The notes: a model not told the origin generated them from the sequence alone. Shown: positions 52,072 through 61,921, counted from the first letter of the stretch. The stretch: 64,000 bases of DNA from Variovorax sp. OV329 (GCF_900114785.1 NZ_FOUG01000004.1:62001-126000), one strand, 5' to 3'. Numbers and translations: made by a program.

Positions 52072-53175
52072 ATGAGCACTCTTTTCGACCCGGTCCAGGC
52101 GGGTGACCTCCGCCTGGCCAATCGCATCGTCATGGCCCCCCTCACGCGCAACCGCTCGCCCGAGGCGGTTCCGCAGGAGATGACCGAGACTTACTACGCC
52201 CAGCGCGCCACTGCCGGCCTGCTGATCAGCGAAGCCACCGCCATCAGCCACCAGGGCCAGGGCTACGCCGACGTGCCCGGCCTCTACGCGCCCGAGCAGC
52301 TGCTCGCCTGGAAGCGGGTGACCGATGCCGTGCACGCCCAGGGCGGCAAGATCGTCACCCAGCTCTGGCACGTGGGCCGCGTATCGCACAACGAACTGCA
52401 GCCCGCCGGCGGCCAGCCGGTGGCTCCCTCGGCCATCACCGCGAAGACCAAGACGGTGCTGATCAAGGATGGCGTGCCCACCTTCGTCGACACCTCCGCG
52501 CCACGCGCCCTGCAGCTGTCCGAGCTGCCCGGCATCGTGCACGACTACGAGCGTGCCGCCCGCTACGCGGTGCAGAGCGCCGGCTTCGACGGCGTGGAGA
52601 TCCACGCGGCGAACGGCTACCTTCTGGACCAGTTCCTCAAGACCGGCAGCAACCACCGCGAAGACGCCTACGGCGGCAGCATTGAGAACCGCGCGCGCCT
52701 GCTGATCGAGGTGACCCGCGCCGTGGTGCAGGCAGTGGGCGGTGGCCGCACCGGCATCCGCCTCTCGCCCGTCACGCCGGCCAACGACGTGATCGACACG
52801 GACCCGCAGCCGCTCTTCGAGTACGTGCTGCGCGAACTGGCTTCGCTGGGCCTGGCCTACGTGCACGTGATCGAGGGCGCCACCGGCGGGCCGCGCGAGA
52901 TCGCCGAGCGTCCCTTCGACTACCCTGCCCTCAAGGCGGCGTATCGCGAAGCCGGCGGCCAGGGCGCCTGGATGGTGAACAACGGCTACGACAAGGTGCT
53001 GGCCGAGAAGGCGCTGGCCGATGGTGCCGACCTGGTGGCCTTCGGCAAGGCCTTCATCTCCAACCCGGACCTGGTGCGCCGCCTGCGCGAGGACGCACCG
53101 CTCAACGCCTGGGACAAGACCACCTTCTACGGTGGCGGCGCCAAGGGCTACATCGACTACCCGGCGCTGGCCTGA
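52072..53175 (+). CDS. Old Yellow Enzyme-family alkene reductase
   Basis: A 367-residue FMN oxidoreductase (NemA/OYE class). LFDPVQAGDLRLANRIVMAP and PLTRNRSPEAVP open the barrel; QLWHVGRVSHNELQP and GVEIHAANGYLLDQFLKTG are the FMN and active-site regions, with the SNHREDAYGGSIENRAR segment diagnostic. It reduces activated C=C bonds of electrophiles such as enones, maleimides or nitrate esters with NAD(P)H. No clear Shine-Dalgarno. A terminator follows at 53221. Confidence 0.93.
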   Translation: MSTLFDPVQAGDLRLANRIVMAPLTRNRSPEAVPQEMTETYYAQRATAGLLISEATAISHQGQGYADVPGLYAPEQLLAWKRVTDAVHAQGGKIVTQLWHVGRVSHNELQPAGGQPVAPSAITAKTKTVLIKDGVPTFVDTSAPRALQLSELPGIVHDYERAARYAVQSAGFDGVEIHAANGYLLDQFLKTGSNHREDAYGGSIENRARLLIEVTRAVVQAVGGGRTGIRLSPVTPANDVIDTDPQPLFEYVLRELASLGLAYVHVIEGATGGPREIAERPFDYPALKAAYREAGGQGAWMVNNGYDKVLAEKALADGADLVAFGKAFISNPDLVRRLREDAPLNAWDKTTFYGGGAKGYIDYPALA

Positions 53176-53220
53176 AGCCAGCCAGTTGGGCGATGTTCGC
53201 GGCCGATCGGCCGCGGATGC

Positions 53221-53259
53221 AAGCGGCGGGACCGGCAACGGTGCCCGCCGCTTTTCTTT
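53221..53259 (+). terminator. terminator of the Old Yellow Enzyme gene
   Basis: Stem GCGGCGGG/CCCGCCGC with a 13-base loop followed by TTTTCTTT; nine bases further on lies the copA stop from the other strand. Confidence 0.75.
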
Positions 53260-53267
53260 GGGCCGCC

Positions 53268-55502
53268 TCAGCGCTGTGAAGGGCGCCAGCGCCGCAGCAG
53301 CAGCGCATTGGCCATCACGCTCACGCTGGACAGCGCCATCGCCGCACCCGCCACCACGGGGCTGAGCAGGCCCATGGCGGCGAGCGGGATGCCGGCCACG
53401 TTGTAGGCAAAAGCCCAGAACAGGTTCTGCCGGATCTTGGCCACCGTGCGCGCCGAGACCTCGAAGGCATCGGCCACCAGCGACACGTCGCCACGCATCA
53501 GCGTGATGCCGGCGGCTTCCATCGCCACGTCGGTGCCGTGGGCCATGGCGATGCCCACGTCGGCCGCGGCGAGCGCAGGTGCGTCGTTGGCGCCGTCGCC
53601 CACCATGGCCACGACGCGGCCCTCGCCGCGCAGGGCCTGCACGGCGGCCGCCTTGTCGCCGGGCAGCACCTCGGCACGCACGTCCTCGGGCGCGATGCCC
53701 ACGCGCGCGGCCATGGCCTGCGCGGCACGGCGGTTGTCGCCGGAGATCATCACCACTCGCAGGCCGCGCTCGCGCAGCCGGGCGACCGCTCGCGCCGCCT
53801 CGGGCTTGGGTTCGTCGGCGAAGGCCAGCAGGGCCATGGCGCGTGCTGCACCGCCTGCGTCTTCCTTGTCGAAGCGCAGCAGGGCCGACAGCGTCGCGCC
53901 CTGGGCCTGCAAGGGCTGGAGCGCTGCGGGGTCGATCACCACGCCCAGTTCCTCGCACCAGCGCAGGCTGGCCAACGCCCACAGCCGCCCATCGGCCAGG
54001 CGCCCCTGCATGCCGCGGCCGTCGACCGCTCGAAGTTCACGCGCCGCAGCAGCGTCGGGCGCAACGCCCTGTTCGGTGGCGGCATCGAGCACCGCCCGCG
54101 CCAGCGGATGTGCGCTGCCGCTCTGCAAGGCGGCTGCGGCGGCCAGCAGTGCGCGTTCATCCCCGCCCATGCCGGACAGCGCGACGAGCCGCGTCAGCGT
54201 GGGCTTGCCCACGGTCAGCGTGCCGGTCTTGTCGAAGGCCACGGAGTCGACCTTGTGCGCCACTTCCAGCGCCCGTGCGTCCTTGATCAGGATGCCGCGC
54301 CGCGCCGCCACACCGGTGCCCGCCATCACCGCCACCGGCGTCGCCAGGCCCAGGGCGCAGGGGCAGGCGATCACGAGCACGGCCACCGCATGGATGAGCG
54401 CAGATTCGATGTCCGACCCCCACGCCAGCCAGCCCAGCAGCGTGGCCAACGCGATCACCAGCACCACCGGCACGAACACGGCGGCCACCCGGTCGACCAG
54501 GCGCTGGATCGGCGCCTTGGCCGCCTGCGCGTCTTCCACCAGCCGGATGATCCGCGCGAGCACGCTCTCCGCGCCCACGGCGCGCACCTCCAACAGCAGC
54601 CGGCCCTCGCCGTTGACCGAACCGCCGGTCAGGCCCTGCCCTGCTTCCTTGGCCACAGGCAGCGGCTCGCCGGTGAGCATCGATTCGTCGACCGAGGAGC
54701 GGCCCTCCAGCACCGTGCCGTCGGCCGGCACCCGCTCGCCCGCGCGCACCGACAGACGGTCGCCCGGCAGCAGTTCGGCCACGGGCACGTCGCTCTCCTT
54801 GCCGTTCTTCGCGTCGATCAGGTGGGCGATCTCCGGCCGCAGCGCCTGCAGGGCGCGAATGGCCGAGGTCACCTGCCGCTTGGCGCGCGCCTCCAACCAC
54901 TTGCCCAACAGGATCAGCGTGATGACCACGGCCGCCGCCTCGAAGTAAAGGTGCGGCGTGTGGCCGGCCGGAGAGCGCCACCACAGCCACAGCGACAAGC
55001 CGAAGGCCGCGCTGGTGCCCAGGGCCACCAGCAGGTCCATGTTGCCGGTGCCGGCGCGCAGCGCATGCCAGCCGGCCCGGTAAAAACGCGCGCCCAGCCA
55101 GAACTGCACCGGCGCGGCCAGCAGGAACTGCAGCCACGCGGGCAGCATCCAGTGCACGCCGAAAGGCTCCAGCAGCATGGGCGCCACCAGCGGCGCCGAC
55201 AGCAGCAGGCCCACCGCCACCGGCGTGAAACCGGCCCAGGGCGAGGAGGACTGCGCCGCCTCGGCCGCGGCTTCGCGCGGCTCGTAGCCGGCCTGGCGCA
55301 CGGCGCGGCGCAGGCGCGCGTCCAGGTCGGGCGCGGGTGCGGCCACGACCCGCGCCGACTCGGTCGCCAGGTTCACCGTGGCCTCGGTCACGCCCGGCAC
55401 GCGACGCAGGGCGCGCTCCACGCGGTTCACGCAGGAAGCGCAGGTCATGCCACCGACCAGCAGGTCGGTGCTCATGGAAGACGATGGCGTGGTACTGCTC
55501 AT
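53268..55502 (-). CDS. copA: copper-translocating P1B-type ATPase CopA
   Basis: A 744-residue Cu(I) exporter. One N-terminal heavy-metal domain has GMTCASC (Cys21/Cys24). The membrane CPC motif is at 380-382 ([15 protein letters not shown]). Cytosolic motifs are [15 protein letters not shown] (phosphorylated Asp424), [11 protein letters not shown] and [12 protein letters not shown]. One metal domain and CPC fit Cu(I) specificity. The ATG at 55502 lies within one or two bases of the predicted transcription start of the MerR-type promoter at 55510-55540, so the message may be leaderless; the next ATG at 55475 lacks a Shine-Dalgarno. Confidence 0.96.
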   Translation of the reverse strand: MSSTTPSSSMSTDLLVGGMTCASCVNRVERALRRVPGVTEATVNLATESARVVAAPAPDLDARLRRAVRQAGYEPREAAAEAAQSSSPWAGFTPVAVGLLLSAPLVAPMLLEPFGVHWMLPAWLQFLLAAPVQFWLGARFYRAGWHALRAGTGNMDLLVALGTSAAFGLSLWLWWRSPAGHTPHLYFEAAAVVITLILLGKWLEARAKRQVTSAIRALQALRPEIAHLIDAKNGKESDVPVAELLPGDRLSVRAGERVPADGTVLEGRSSVDESMLTGEPLPVAKEAGQGLTGGSVNGEGRLLLEVRAVGAESVLARIIRLVEDAQAAKAPIQRLVDRVAAVFVPVVLVIALATLLGWLAWGSDIESALIHAVAVLVIACPCALGLATPVAVMAGTGVAARRGILIKDARALEVAHKVDSVAFDKTGTLTVGKPTLTRLVALSGMGGDERALLAAAAALQSGSAHPLARAVLDAATEQGVAPDAAAARELRAVDGRGMQGRLADGRLWALASLRWCEELGVVIDPAALQPLQAQGATLSALLRFDKEDAGGAARAMALLAFADEPKPEAARAVARLRERGLRVVMISGDNRRAAQAMAARVGIAPEDVRAEVLPGDKAAAVQALRGEGRVVAMVGDGANDAPALAAADVGIAMAHGTDVAMEAAGITLMRGDVSLVADAFEVSARTVAKIRQNLFWAFAYNVAGIPLAAMGLLSPVVAGAAMALSSVSVMANALLLRRWRPSQR

Positions 55503-55509
55503 GGATCAA

Positions 55510-55540
55510 AGGCTAGGCCTTCACATCATGTGAAGGTCAA
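55510..55540 (-). promoter_or_regulatory. MerR/CueR-type promoter of copA
   Basis: On the minus strand -35 TTGACC (55540-55535), a 19-bp spacer, and -10 TAGCCT (55515-55510). The spacer holds the perfect 9-1-9 dyad CCTTCACAT-C-ATGTGAAGG (55518-55536). The overlong 19-bp spacer is the hallmark of CueR-activated promoters. Confidence 0.85.
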
Positions 55541-55564
55541 CCCCTGATTTTCTATGGGTACCGC

Positions 55565-55596
55565 TTGACCTTGACATGGTGTCATGCGCGAAACTT
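55565..55596 (+). promoter_or_regulatory. MerR/CueR-type promoter of copZ-cueR
   Basis: -35 TTGACC at 55565-55570, then the dyad TGACA-TGG-TGTCA (55572-55584), and a weak -10 near 55590-55596. It reads away from the copA promoter; its dyad is less extended. Confidence 0.7.
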
Positions 55597-55620
55597 TTCC
55601 CCATCTACCAGGAGCGCATC

Positions 55621-55818
55621 GTGATCCATCATCAATTCCAGGTCGGCGGCATGAGTTGCGGCCATTGCATCGGCGCCGTCGAGGAAGCCTTGCAGGCGCT
55701 GGACCCGCAAGCCAGGGTGCAGGTCGAGCTGGCGCAGGGCAAGGTGCAGGTCGAGAGCGACCAGCCGCGCGAAGCCCTGGCGGCGGCCATCACCGACGCC
55801 GGCTACACGGTGCAATGA
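55621..55818 (+). CDS. copZ: heavy-metal-associated copper chaperone (CopZ-like)
   Basis: A 65-residue HMA-fold metallochaperone with GGMSCGHCIGAVEEAL (metal-binding Cys-x-x-Cys) and a C-terminal AAITDAGYTV helix/strand. It carries Cu(I) to CopA. The start is a GTG with AGGAG seven bases upstream; an upstream in-frame ATG at 55576 would lie within the predicted promoter. Its stop overlaps the cueR start by four bases (ATGA). Confidence 0.92.
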   Translation: MIHHQFQVGGMSCGHCIGAVEEALQALDPQARVQVELAQGKVQVESDQPREALAAAITDAGYTVQ

Positions 55819-56252
55819 GCAGCACGGCGGTGCCCGTCAACATCGGCGAGGCGGCGCGCCTGTCGGGCATCTCGGCCCGCATGGTCCGCCACTACGAAAG
55901 CCTGGGCCTGCTGGGCGAGGTGCACCGCACCGACAGCGGCTACCGCCAGTACAGCCCGGCCGACGTGCACACCTTGCGCTTCATCAAGCGCTCGCGCGAC
56001 ATGGGCTTCTCGATGGAGCAGGTGGGCGAACTGGTGGGCCTGTGGCACAACCGCCGCCGCACCAGCGCCAGCGTGAAACGCATCGCGAAGAGCCACCTCG
56101 AAGAACTGGAGCAGCGCATCGCCGCCATGCAGGGCATGCAGCGCACGCTGGCCCACCTGGTGCATTGCTGCCAGGGCGACCACCGGCCCGACTGCCCCAT
56201 CCTCGACGACCTGGCCGGGCTGGACGACGACAGCCCGGCCACCCACGCCTGA
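55815..56252 (+). CDS. cueR: copper-responsive MerR-family activator CueR
   Basis: A 145-residue MerR protein. The winged helix opens VNIGEAARLSGISARMVRHY; the dimerisation helix follows; the C-terminal CQGDHRPDCPIL loop (Cys119, Cys127) is the Cu(I)-binding loop of CueR/HmrR proteins. It activates copA and its own operon from promoters with 19-bp spacers, both present here. Translationally coupled to copZ. Confidence 0.95.
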   Translation: MSSTAVPVNIGEAARLSGISARMVRHYESLGLLGEVHRTDSGYRQYSPADVHTLRFIKRSRDMGFSMEQVGELVGLWHNRRRTSASVKRIAKSHLEELEQRIAAMQGMQRTLAHLVHCCQGDHRPDCPILDDLAGLDDDSPATHA

Positions 56253-56263
56253 AGGAACGCGCG

Positions 56264-57082
56264 ATGAGCCTGCGCAACGTCGCCGCCAAGGCCGCCGACC
56301 ACCTGCTGCCGCTGCCCATGCGCGCGGCATTGCACAGGCGGCGCTTCTTCGGCGCGCGCGAGTGGCGCAATCTCCATTGGGGCGTGTTCGATTCCTTCGA
56401 GGCCGCCAACGCCTTTGCGCAGCAGCACGGAGCGCCGCCGCGCTTCGACATGGACCAGCGGCGCTGGCTGTCGGACCGGCAGAAGCTGCTGGCGCACGAC
56501 TACCCCATGCTCTTCTGGCTGGAGCGCCTGTTCACCTCGGACGAAGGCCGGCAGTTCACGCGGCTGTGCGACCTGGGCGGCAGCGTGGGCGTGTCTTACA
56601 TGGCGCTCGGCCCCTACCTGAGCCTGCCGCCGCAGCTGCAGTGGGAGGTGTGCGAGCTGCCCGAGGTGGCGGACTTCGGCCGCCAGGTGGCGCGCGAGCG
56701 CGAGCTGGGTCCGCAGCTGGGCTTCAGCTCCGACCTGGACGCAGCGCTCGACGGCGCGGATGTGCTCTTCACCGCCGGCGCCATCCAGTACATCGACCGG
56801 CCGCTCGAACAGATGCTCGGCAGCGCCGGCCGTGCGCCCCGGCATGTGTTCATCAACCGCCTGCCGCTCACCGGCGGCAGCAGCTTCGTGACGCTGCAGA
56901 ACAGCGGCCTGGCCATCCACCCCTACCGCATCCGCAACGATGCGCAGTTCGTCGATGCACTGTCAGGCATCGGCTGGGGCGTGGTCGACCGCTGGACCTG
57001 CCTGCAGAACTCCACCCACATCCCGCTGCATCCCGAGCGCACGCTGGATCATTTCCACGGCTTCTACCTGCGCCGCGACTGA
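56264..57082 (+). CDS. putative methyltransferase, TIGR04325 family
   Basis: A 272-residue protein with the wording of the TIGR04325 putative methyltransferases: GAREWRNLHWGVFDSFEAA near residue 30, a SAM-like loop LCDLGGSVGVSYMALGPY near 105, ELPEVADFGRQVARERELGP and VFINRLPLTGG. These are often found in polysaccharide or glycolipid gene clusters; none is here. The ATG at 56264 has AAGGA about 8 bases upstream and lies 11 bases after cueR, so it is probably read through from the copper operon and into creB. Confidence 0.8.
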   Translation: MSLRNVAAKAADHLLPLPMRAALHRRRFFGAREWRNLHWGVFDSFEAANAFAQQHGAPPRFDMDQRRWLSDRQKLLAHDYPMLFWLERLFTSDEGRQFTRLCDLGGSVGVSYMALGPYLSLPPQLQWEVCELPEVADFGRQVARERELGPQLGFSSDLDAALDGADVLFTAGAIQYIDRPLEQMLGSAGRAPRHVFINRLPLTGGSSFVTLQNSGLAIHPYRIRNDAQFVDALSGIGWGVVDRWTCLQNSTHIPLHPERTLDHFHGFYLRRD

Positions 57083-57125
57083 AGCCGGGCCGATGCGCAG
57101 CGCGCTCGCCGCTACCATCGCGTCC

Positions 57126-57884
57126 ATGTCCTTCCAGCAGCAACGCGTCCTGATCGCCGAAGACGAGTCCGGCATCGCGGACACCCTGCAGTACGTGCTC
57201 AAGAGCGACGGCTTCGTGCCCGTGTGGTGCGCCACCGCGCAGGAGGCGCTGGCCCAGTTCGCAGCGCAGCCGCCGGCCATCGTCATCCTGGACATCGGCC
57301 TGCCCGACATGAACGGCTTCGAGCTGTTCAAGCGCCTGCAGGCGCTCAGCCGCGCCGGCGGCGGACCGGACGTGCCCATGCTCTTCCTGACCGCGCGCAA
57401 CGACGAGATCGACCGCGTGGTGGGCCTGGAGCTGGGCGCGGACGACTACATCGCCAAGCCCTTCTCGCCGCGCGAGCTGGTGGCGCGGGTGCGCACCATC
57501 CTGCGCCGAAGCGGCGCGGTGGCGGTGGCCGCGCCCTCGCCCGCCACCACAGCGGCCGCTGCGCCCGCGACCCGCCAGCCCTTCGCGCTGGACAGCGAGC
57601 GCATGCAGATCCGCTACTACGGCCGCCTGCTCGAGCTCTCGCGCTACGAGTACGGCCTGCTGCGCCTCATGGTGCAGCGCCCGGGCCGCGTGTTCACGCG
57701 CGAGGAGCTGCTGCAGCTGGTGTGGGACAACGACAGCGAAAGCTTCGACCGCACGGTGGACGCCCACGTGAAGACGCTGCGCGCCAAGCTGCGCGAAGTC
57801 GCGCCGCAGGTGGAGGCCATCCGCACCCTGCGCGGCACCGGCTACGCGCTCAACGAAGACCTGCCGCCCGCGCCGCAGCAATGA
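57126..57884 (+). CDS. creB: two-component response regulator CreB
   Basis: A 252-residue OmpR/PhoB-type regulator. The receiver domain has acidic residues Glu12 and Asp13 and the phosphoacceptor Asp56 (ILDIGLPDMNGFELF), with the conserved DDYIAKPFSPRE lysine. The C-terminal winged helix (LLELSRYEYGLLRLMVQRPG, SFDRTVDAHVKTLRAKLREV) is OmpR-like, and the receiver wording matches E. coli CreB closely. CreB binds the direct repeat TTCAC-N6-TTCAC, a perfect copy of which lies at 61955-61970. The start follows the methyltransferase by 43 bases and creC overlaps the stop by four. Confidence 0.92.
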   Translation: MSFQQQRVLIAEDESGIADTLQYVLKSDGFVPVWCATAQEALAQFAAQPPAIVILDIGLPDMNGFELFKRLQALSRAGGGPDVPMLFLTARNDEIDRVVGLELGADDYIAKPFSPRELVARVRTILRRSGAVAVAAPSPATTAAAAPATRQPFALDSERMQIRYYGRLLELSRYEYGLLRLMVQRPGRVFTREELLQLVWDNDSESFDRTVDAHVKTLRAKLREVAPQVEAIRTLRGTGYALNEDLPPAPQQ

Positions 57885-59380
57885 AAGCCGACCCGCCCGG
57901 CGCATCCCGGCGCGCGCGCCAGCCGGCCGGCAACCGGGGCGCCGTCTCGCGCCGCACGCGCATCTTCATCGGCGTGCTGCTGATCTACTTCGCGGGCATC
58001 GCCTTCCTGCTGTACCGCGTGGTGGGCGACATCGACCCGCGCTACCGCGAGTCGGCCGAGGAATCGCTGATGGAGATCTCGCAGCTGATGGCCAGCCTGG
58101 TGGAGCAGGACGTGATCGCCGGCGCCATCAACACGCAGCGGCTGGAGCCGCTGTTCCGCTCGGTCTATGCACGCGAGTTCTCGGCGCAGATCTACAACCT
58201 GCACAAGACGCGGGTCGAGATGCGCGTGTACGTCACCGACGAGCGGGGCCGCGTCATCTTCGACTCCACGGGTCGCGACCTCAATGCCGACTACGCGCGC
58301 TGGAGCGACGTGAGCCGCGCGCTGGCCGGCCAGTACGGCGCACGCACCACGCGCGACATCCCGGGCGACCCGCTCACCTCGGTGATGTATGCGGCCGCGC
58401 CCATCCGCTGGGGCAGCGAGATCGTCGGCGTGGTCAGCGTGGGCAAGCCGGTGCAGAGCTTCGGCCAGTTCGTGCAGGACGCGCGGGCCCGCACGCTGTG
58501 GGTGGGCATGGGCTCGGCGCTGGCCTTGCTGCTGCTGACCGTCATCGTCTCGGTCTGGCTGGTGCGGCCCTTCGGCCTGATGTCGGACTACTGGCGCTGG
58601 CTGCGCCAGCAGCGCAGCTGGAGCCTGTCGCGCATGCTGCGCCGCGCGGTCGACACCGTGCGCGGCGGACTGCGCGAGATGCGCGACGCCCTCACCGGGC
58701 GCAGCTACGTGGCCGACTACGTTCAGACCTTCACGCACGAGATCAAGAGCCCGCTCTCGGCCATCCGCGGCGCGGCCGAGCTGCTGCAGGAGCCCTCGAT
58801 GCCGCAGGCCGAGCGAGACCACTTCCTGGCCAACATCGCCGGCGAGACGCAGCGCATCCAGGAGATCGTCGACCGCATGATGGAGCTCACCGCGCTGGAG
58901 ACGCAGCGCGCGCTGGAGCGCAGCGAGACGGTGTCGCTCGCACCGCTGCTGCACGAGGTGGCGGCCAGCGCCGAGAACGCGGCGGCAGCGCGGCAGGTGC
59001 GCCTGCACGTGGGCATCGACAGCAATGCCAGGGTGGAAGGCGACCCCTTCCTGCTGCGGCGCGCGGTGAGCAACCTGCTGGACAACGCGATCGATTTCTC
59101 ACCGCCCGGCGCCGAGGTGGCGCTGGCCCTGCACGTGGGTCCGCGCGAGGCGCGCATCACGGTGCGCGACCACGGCCAGGGCATTCCGGACTACGCGCGC
59201 GAGCAGGTCTTCGAGAAGTTCTACTCGCTGGCGCGGCCGCACAGCCAGAAGAAGAGCACCGGCCTGGGACTGGCCTTCGTGAAGGAAATCGCGGGGCTGC
59301 ACCGCGGCCGCATCGCGCTGGAGAACGCGCCGCGCGGCGGGGCGATCGCGACCTTGAGCCTGCCGCTGGTGTCGCACTAG
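57881..59380 (+). CDS. creC: sensor histidine kinase CreC
   Basis: A 499-residue sensor kinase with two transmembrane helices (about 28-48 and 208-229) around a periplasmic domain of about 155 residues, and a short HAMP-like region. The phosphoacceptor is His286 in FTHEIKSPLSAIRGAAELLQ. The ATPase domain has the N box (SNLLDNAIDFSPP), G1 (DHGQGIP) and G2 (STGLGLAFVKEI). The periplasmic sequence and length match CreC. In enterobacteria CreC responds to fermentation and to penicillin-binding protein 4 inhibition. creD, which usually follows, is absent; a convergent PBP gene comes next. Confidence 0.92.
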   Translation: MKADPPGASRRARQPAGNRGAVSRRTRIFIGVLLIYFAGIAFLLYRVVGDIDPRYRESAEESLMEISQLMASLVEQDVIAGAINTQRLEPLFRSVYAREFSAQIYNLHKTRVEMRVYVTDERGRVIFDSTGRDLNADYARWSDVSRALAGQYGARTTRDIPGDPLTSVMYAAAPIRWGSEIVGVVSVGKPVQSFGQFVQDARARTLWVGMGSALALLLLTVIVSVWLVRPFGLMSDYWRWLRQQRSWSLSRMLRRAVDTVRGGLREMRDALTGRSYVADYVQTFTHEIKSPLSAIRGAAELLQEPSMPQAERDHFLANIAGETQRIQEIVDRMMELTALETQRALERSETVSLAPLLHEVAASAENAAAARQVRLHVGIDSNARVEGDPFLLRRAVSNLLDNAIDFSPPGAEVALALHVGPREARITVRDHGQGIPDYAREQVFEKFYSLARPHSQKKSTGLGLAFVKEIAGLHRGRIALENAPRGGAIATLSLPLVSH

Positions 59381-59424
59381 GACCGTCGCGCCCGCCCTTC
59401 TTGCACGCAGCCTTCAGGCCGCGA

Positions 59425-61872
59425 TCAACGCCTGAACAGATCCAGGATCCAGTTGCGATCCTGCGTCTGCGCGGGCTGCTTCGGCGCCTGCCCCTGCGTT
59501 CCTCCCGCCTCCGCAGGTGGGCTGCTGCCGAAGCCCGGGACCGCACCCGCGGGCACGCCACCAGGGGGAATGCTGCCCAGGGCCGGCGCCGTGTCCACGT
59601 CCAGCCCGGCGACCGCGGTGCCGGGCGGGTAGTCGTCGTAGTACCACTCGCCTTCGGCCAGCAACACGCCCTTGGGCACGGTGGACTTCTCCACCGGCAC
59701 GCCCTTGAGAACCTTCTGCATGTAGGCGGTCCACACCGGCAGGCTCAGGCTGCCGCCGGTCTCGCCGCGCACGCCCAGCTGGCGCGGCGTGTCGTAGCCG
59801 ATCCAGACGATGCCCACGCGGCTGGGCTGGAAGCCGGCGAACCAGGTGTCGTAGGAATCGTTGGTGGTGCCGGTCTTGCCGTAGATGTCGTCGCGGCGCA
59901 GCGCCTGGTAGGCGCGCGCTGCCGTGCCGTTCTTCACCACGCTCTGCAGCAGCGTGCGCATCACGTAGGCATTGCGCTCCGGGATGGCGCGCGTGCTGTC
60001 GTCCAGCACCGGCGGTGCGGCCTCGAACAGCACCTTGTCGCCGCGCTCCACCACCTTGCTGACCAGCGCGGGCTTGACCAGGTAGCCGCCGTTGGCGAAC
60101 ACGCCGTAGGCGGTGGCCATCTGCATCGGCGTGACCGAGCCGGCGCCCAGCGCCATGGGCAGGTAGGGCGGCTGCTTGTCGGCGTCCAGGCCGAAGCGGC
60201 CGGACCATTCCTGCGCGTAGTTGGTGCCGATGGACTGCAGCACGCGGATGGTCACCATGTTCTTGGACTTCTGCAGTGCGGTCCGGATGGTCATGGGGCC
60301 TTCGAAGTTGCCGTCGGAATTCTTCGGCTCCCAGGGCTGGCCGCCGGTGGTGCCGCGGTCGAAGAAGAGCGGGCCGTCGTTGACCATGGTGGCGGGCGCA
60401 AAGCCCTTCTCCAGTGCCGCCGAGTAGATGAAGGGCTTGAAGCTGGAACCCGGCTGGCGCCAGGCCTGGGTCACGTGGTTGAACTGGTTCTGGCCGAAGT
60501 CGAAGCCGCCCACGAGCGACTTGATGGCACCGTCGCGCGGATCCAGGCTGACGAAGGCGCCCTCCACTTCCGGCAGCTGCACGACTTCCCAGGCGCCCTT
60601 GGCGTTCTTCGTCACGCGCAGCACCGCGCCGCGCGCCACGCGCTGGCGGGCATCGGCACGCGTGGACAGACCCGTCTGGATCAGGCGCAGGCCATCGCCG
60701 CCGAGCTTGATCTCCTCGCCGTCGCGGCCCACGGCCGTCACCTGCTTGGGCGAGGCCTCCAGCACCACCACCGCGAGCACCTCGCCGTCGTCGGGGCGGG
60801 TGGCCAGCGCATCGTCGATGGCATCGTCCTGCGCGGCGGCGTCTTCCGGCACCTTCACCGTGGCCTCGGGGCCGCGCCAGGGCTGGCGGCGCTCGTAGTC
60901 CAGGATGCCGCGGCGCAGCGCCTGGTAGGCGGCGGCCTGGTCGGCGGCGACCAGGCTGGTGGTCACCGTGAGGCCGCGCACATAGGCGCTGTCGCCGTAC
61001 TGCGCCACCATCTGCTGGCGCACCATCTCGGCCACGTACTCGGCATGCAGGCGATCGGGGTTGTTCACGCCGCGCAGTGCGAGTTGTTCCTCCTTGGCCT
61101 TGCCCACCTGCTCGGCGGTGGCGAAGCCCAGCGACTGCATGCGGTCCAGCACGTAGAGCTGCCGCGCCCGCGCGCGCCGTGGATTGGCCACCGGGTTGTT
61201 CGCGCCCGGCGCCTTGGGCAGGCCAGCCAGCATCGCGGCCTCGGCCAGCGTGATGTCCTTGAGCGGCTTGCCGAAGTAGGCCTCCGACGCAGCGGCGAAG
61301 CCGTAGGCGCGCTGGCCCAGGTAGATCTGGTTGAGGTAGATCTCCAGGATCTGGTCCTTGGAGAGTTCCTGCTCCAGCCGCAGCGCGATCAACGCCTCCT
61401 TCAGCTTGCGGCTGAAGGTGCGCTCTGACGACAGGTACACGTTGCGCGCCACCTGCTGCGTGATGGTGGAGGCGCCCTGGCGCATGCCGTGCATCAGGTT
61501 CGAGACCATGGCACGCGTGATGCCGACGGTGTCGAGGCCGCCGTGCTCGTAGAAGCGCGCGTCCTCGACCGCGATGACCGCGTCCTTCATGGACTTCGGT
61601 ATTTGCGCCAGCGGCACCAGCTGCCGGCGTTCGTCGCCGAACTCGCCGATCACCACGCCATCGGATGTGAGCACACGCAGCGGCAGCTTGGGCTGGTAGT
61701 CGGCCAGCTGCTTCACGTCGGGCAGGCTGGGCGCCACCAGCGCCACCGCCACGCCGGCCACCAGCAGCACGGCCAGCACCACGCCGCCCAGCACGAGGGC
61801 GGCCCATTTCAAGAGGGCTTTCTTGTTGTTGATCAAGGTCGAATCTTTGGAGTTGGAGTTTTGCCCGGGCAC
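59425..61872 (-). CDS. mrcA: class A penicillin-binding protein 1A (peptidoglycan glycosyltransferase/transpeptidase)
   Basis: An 815-residue bifunctional peptidoglycan synthase. One N-terminal helix (about 19-45) anchors it. The GT51 domain has VEDARFYEHGG with catalytic Glu103 and QGASTITQQVARN. The transpeptidase domain has GSSFKP (Ser476, Lys479), SKN and GKTGTTND. The C-terminal 70 residues are Pro/Gly/Ala/Gln-rich. The GTG at 61872 was chosen for the GAGGA nine bases upstream; a frame open to 61974 would swallow the CreB boxes. It is divergent from the VIT/VWA gene, with a one-mismatch CreB box 50 bases before its start. Confidence 0.93.
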   Translation of the reverse strand: MPGQNSNSKDSTLINNKKALLKWAALVLGGVVLAVLLVAGVAVALVAPSLPDVKQLADYQPKLPLRVLTSDGVVIGEFGDERRQLVPLAQIPKSMKDAVIAVEDARFYEHGGLDTVGITRAMVSNLMHGMRQGASTITQQVARNVYLSSERTFSRKLKEALIALRLEQELSKDQILEIYLNQIYLGQRAYGFAAASEAYFGKPLKDITLAEAAMLAGLPKAPGANNPVANPRRARARQLYVLDRMQSLGFATAEQVGKAKEEQLALRGVNNPDRLHAEYVAEMVRQQMVAQYGDSAYVRGLTVTTSLVAADQAAAYQALRRGILDYERRQPWRGPEATVKVPEDAAAQDDAIDDALATRPDDGEVLAVVVLEASPKQVTAVGRDGEEIKLGGDGLRLIQTGLSTRADARQRVARGAVLRVTKNAKGAWEVVQLPEVEGAFVSLDPRDGAIKSLVGGFDFGQNQFNHVTQAWRQPGSSFKPFIYSAALEKGFAPATMVNDGPLFFDRGTTGGQPWEPKNSDGNFEGPMTIRTALQKSKNMVTIRVLQSIGTNYAQEWSGRFGLDADKQPPYLPMALGAGSVTPMQMATAYGVFANGGYLVKPALVSKVVERGDKVLFEAAPPVLDDSTRAIPERNAYVMRTLLQSVVKNGTAARAYQALRRDDIYGKTGTTNDSYDTWFAGFQPSRVGIVWIGYDTPRQLGVRGETGGSLSLPVWTAYMQKVLKGVPVEKSTVPKGVLLAEGEWYYDDYPPGTAVAGLDVDTAPALGSIPPGGVPAGAVPGFGSSPPAEAGGTQGQAPKQPAQTQDRNWILDLFRR

Positions 61873-61921
61873 AGCGTGGATCCTCGCCGAATGACGATGG
61901 GCTCGATGTTCGCCTGCTGGC

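Noticed and set aside
58498..61428. A 976-codon plus-strand frame across creC and the PBP gene
   Set aside because: Overlaps creC in another frame and runs antisense to the PBP; no domain recognised.
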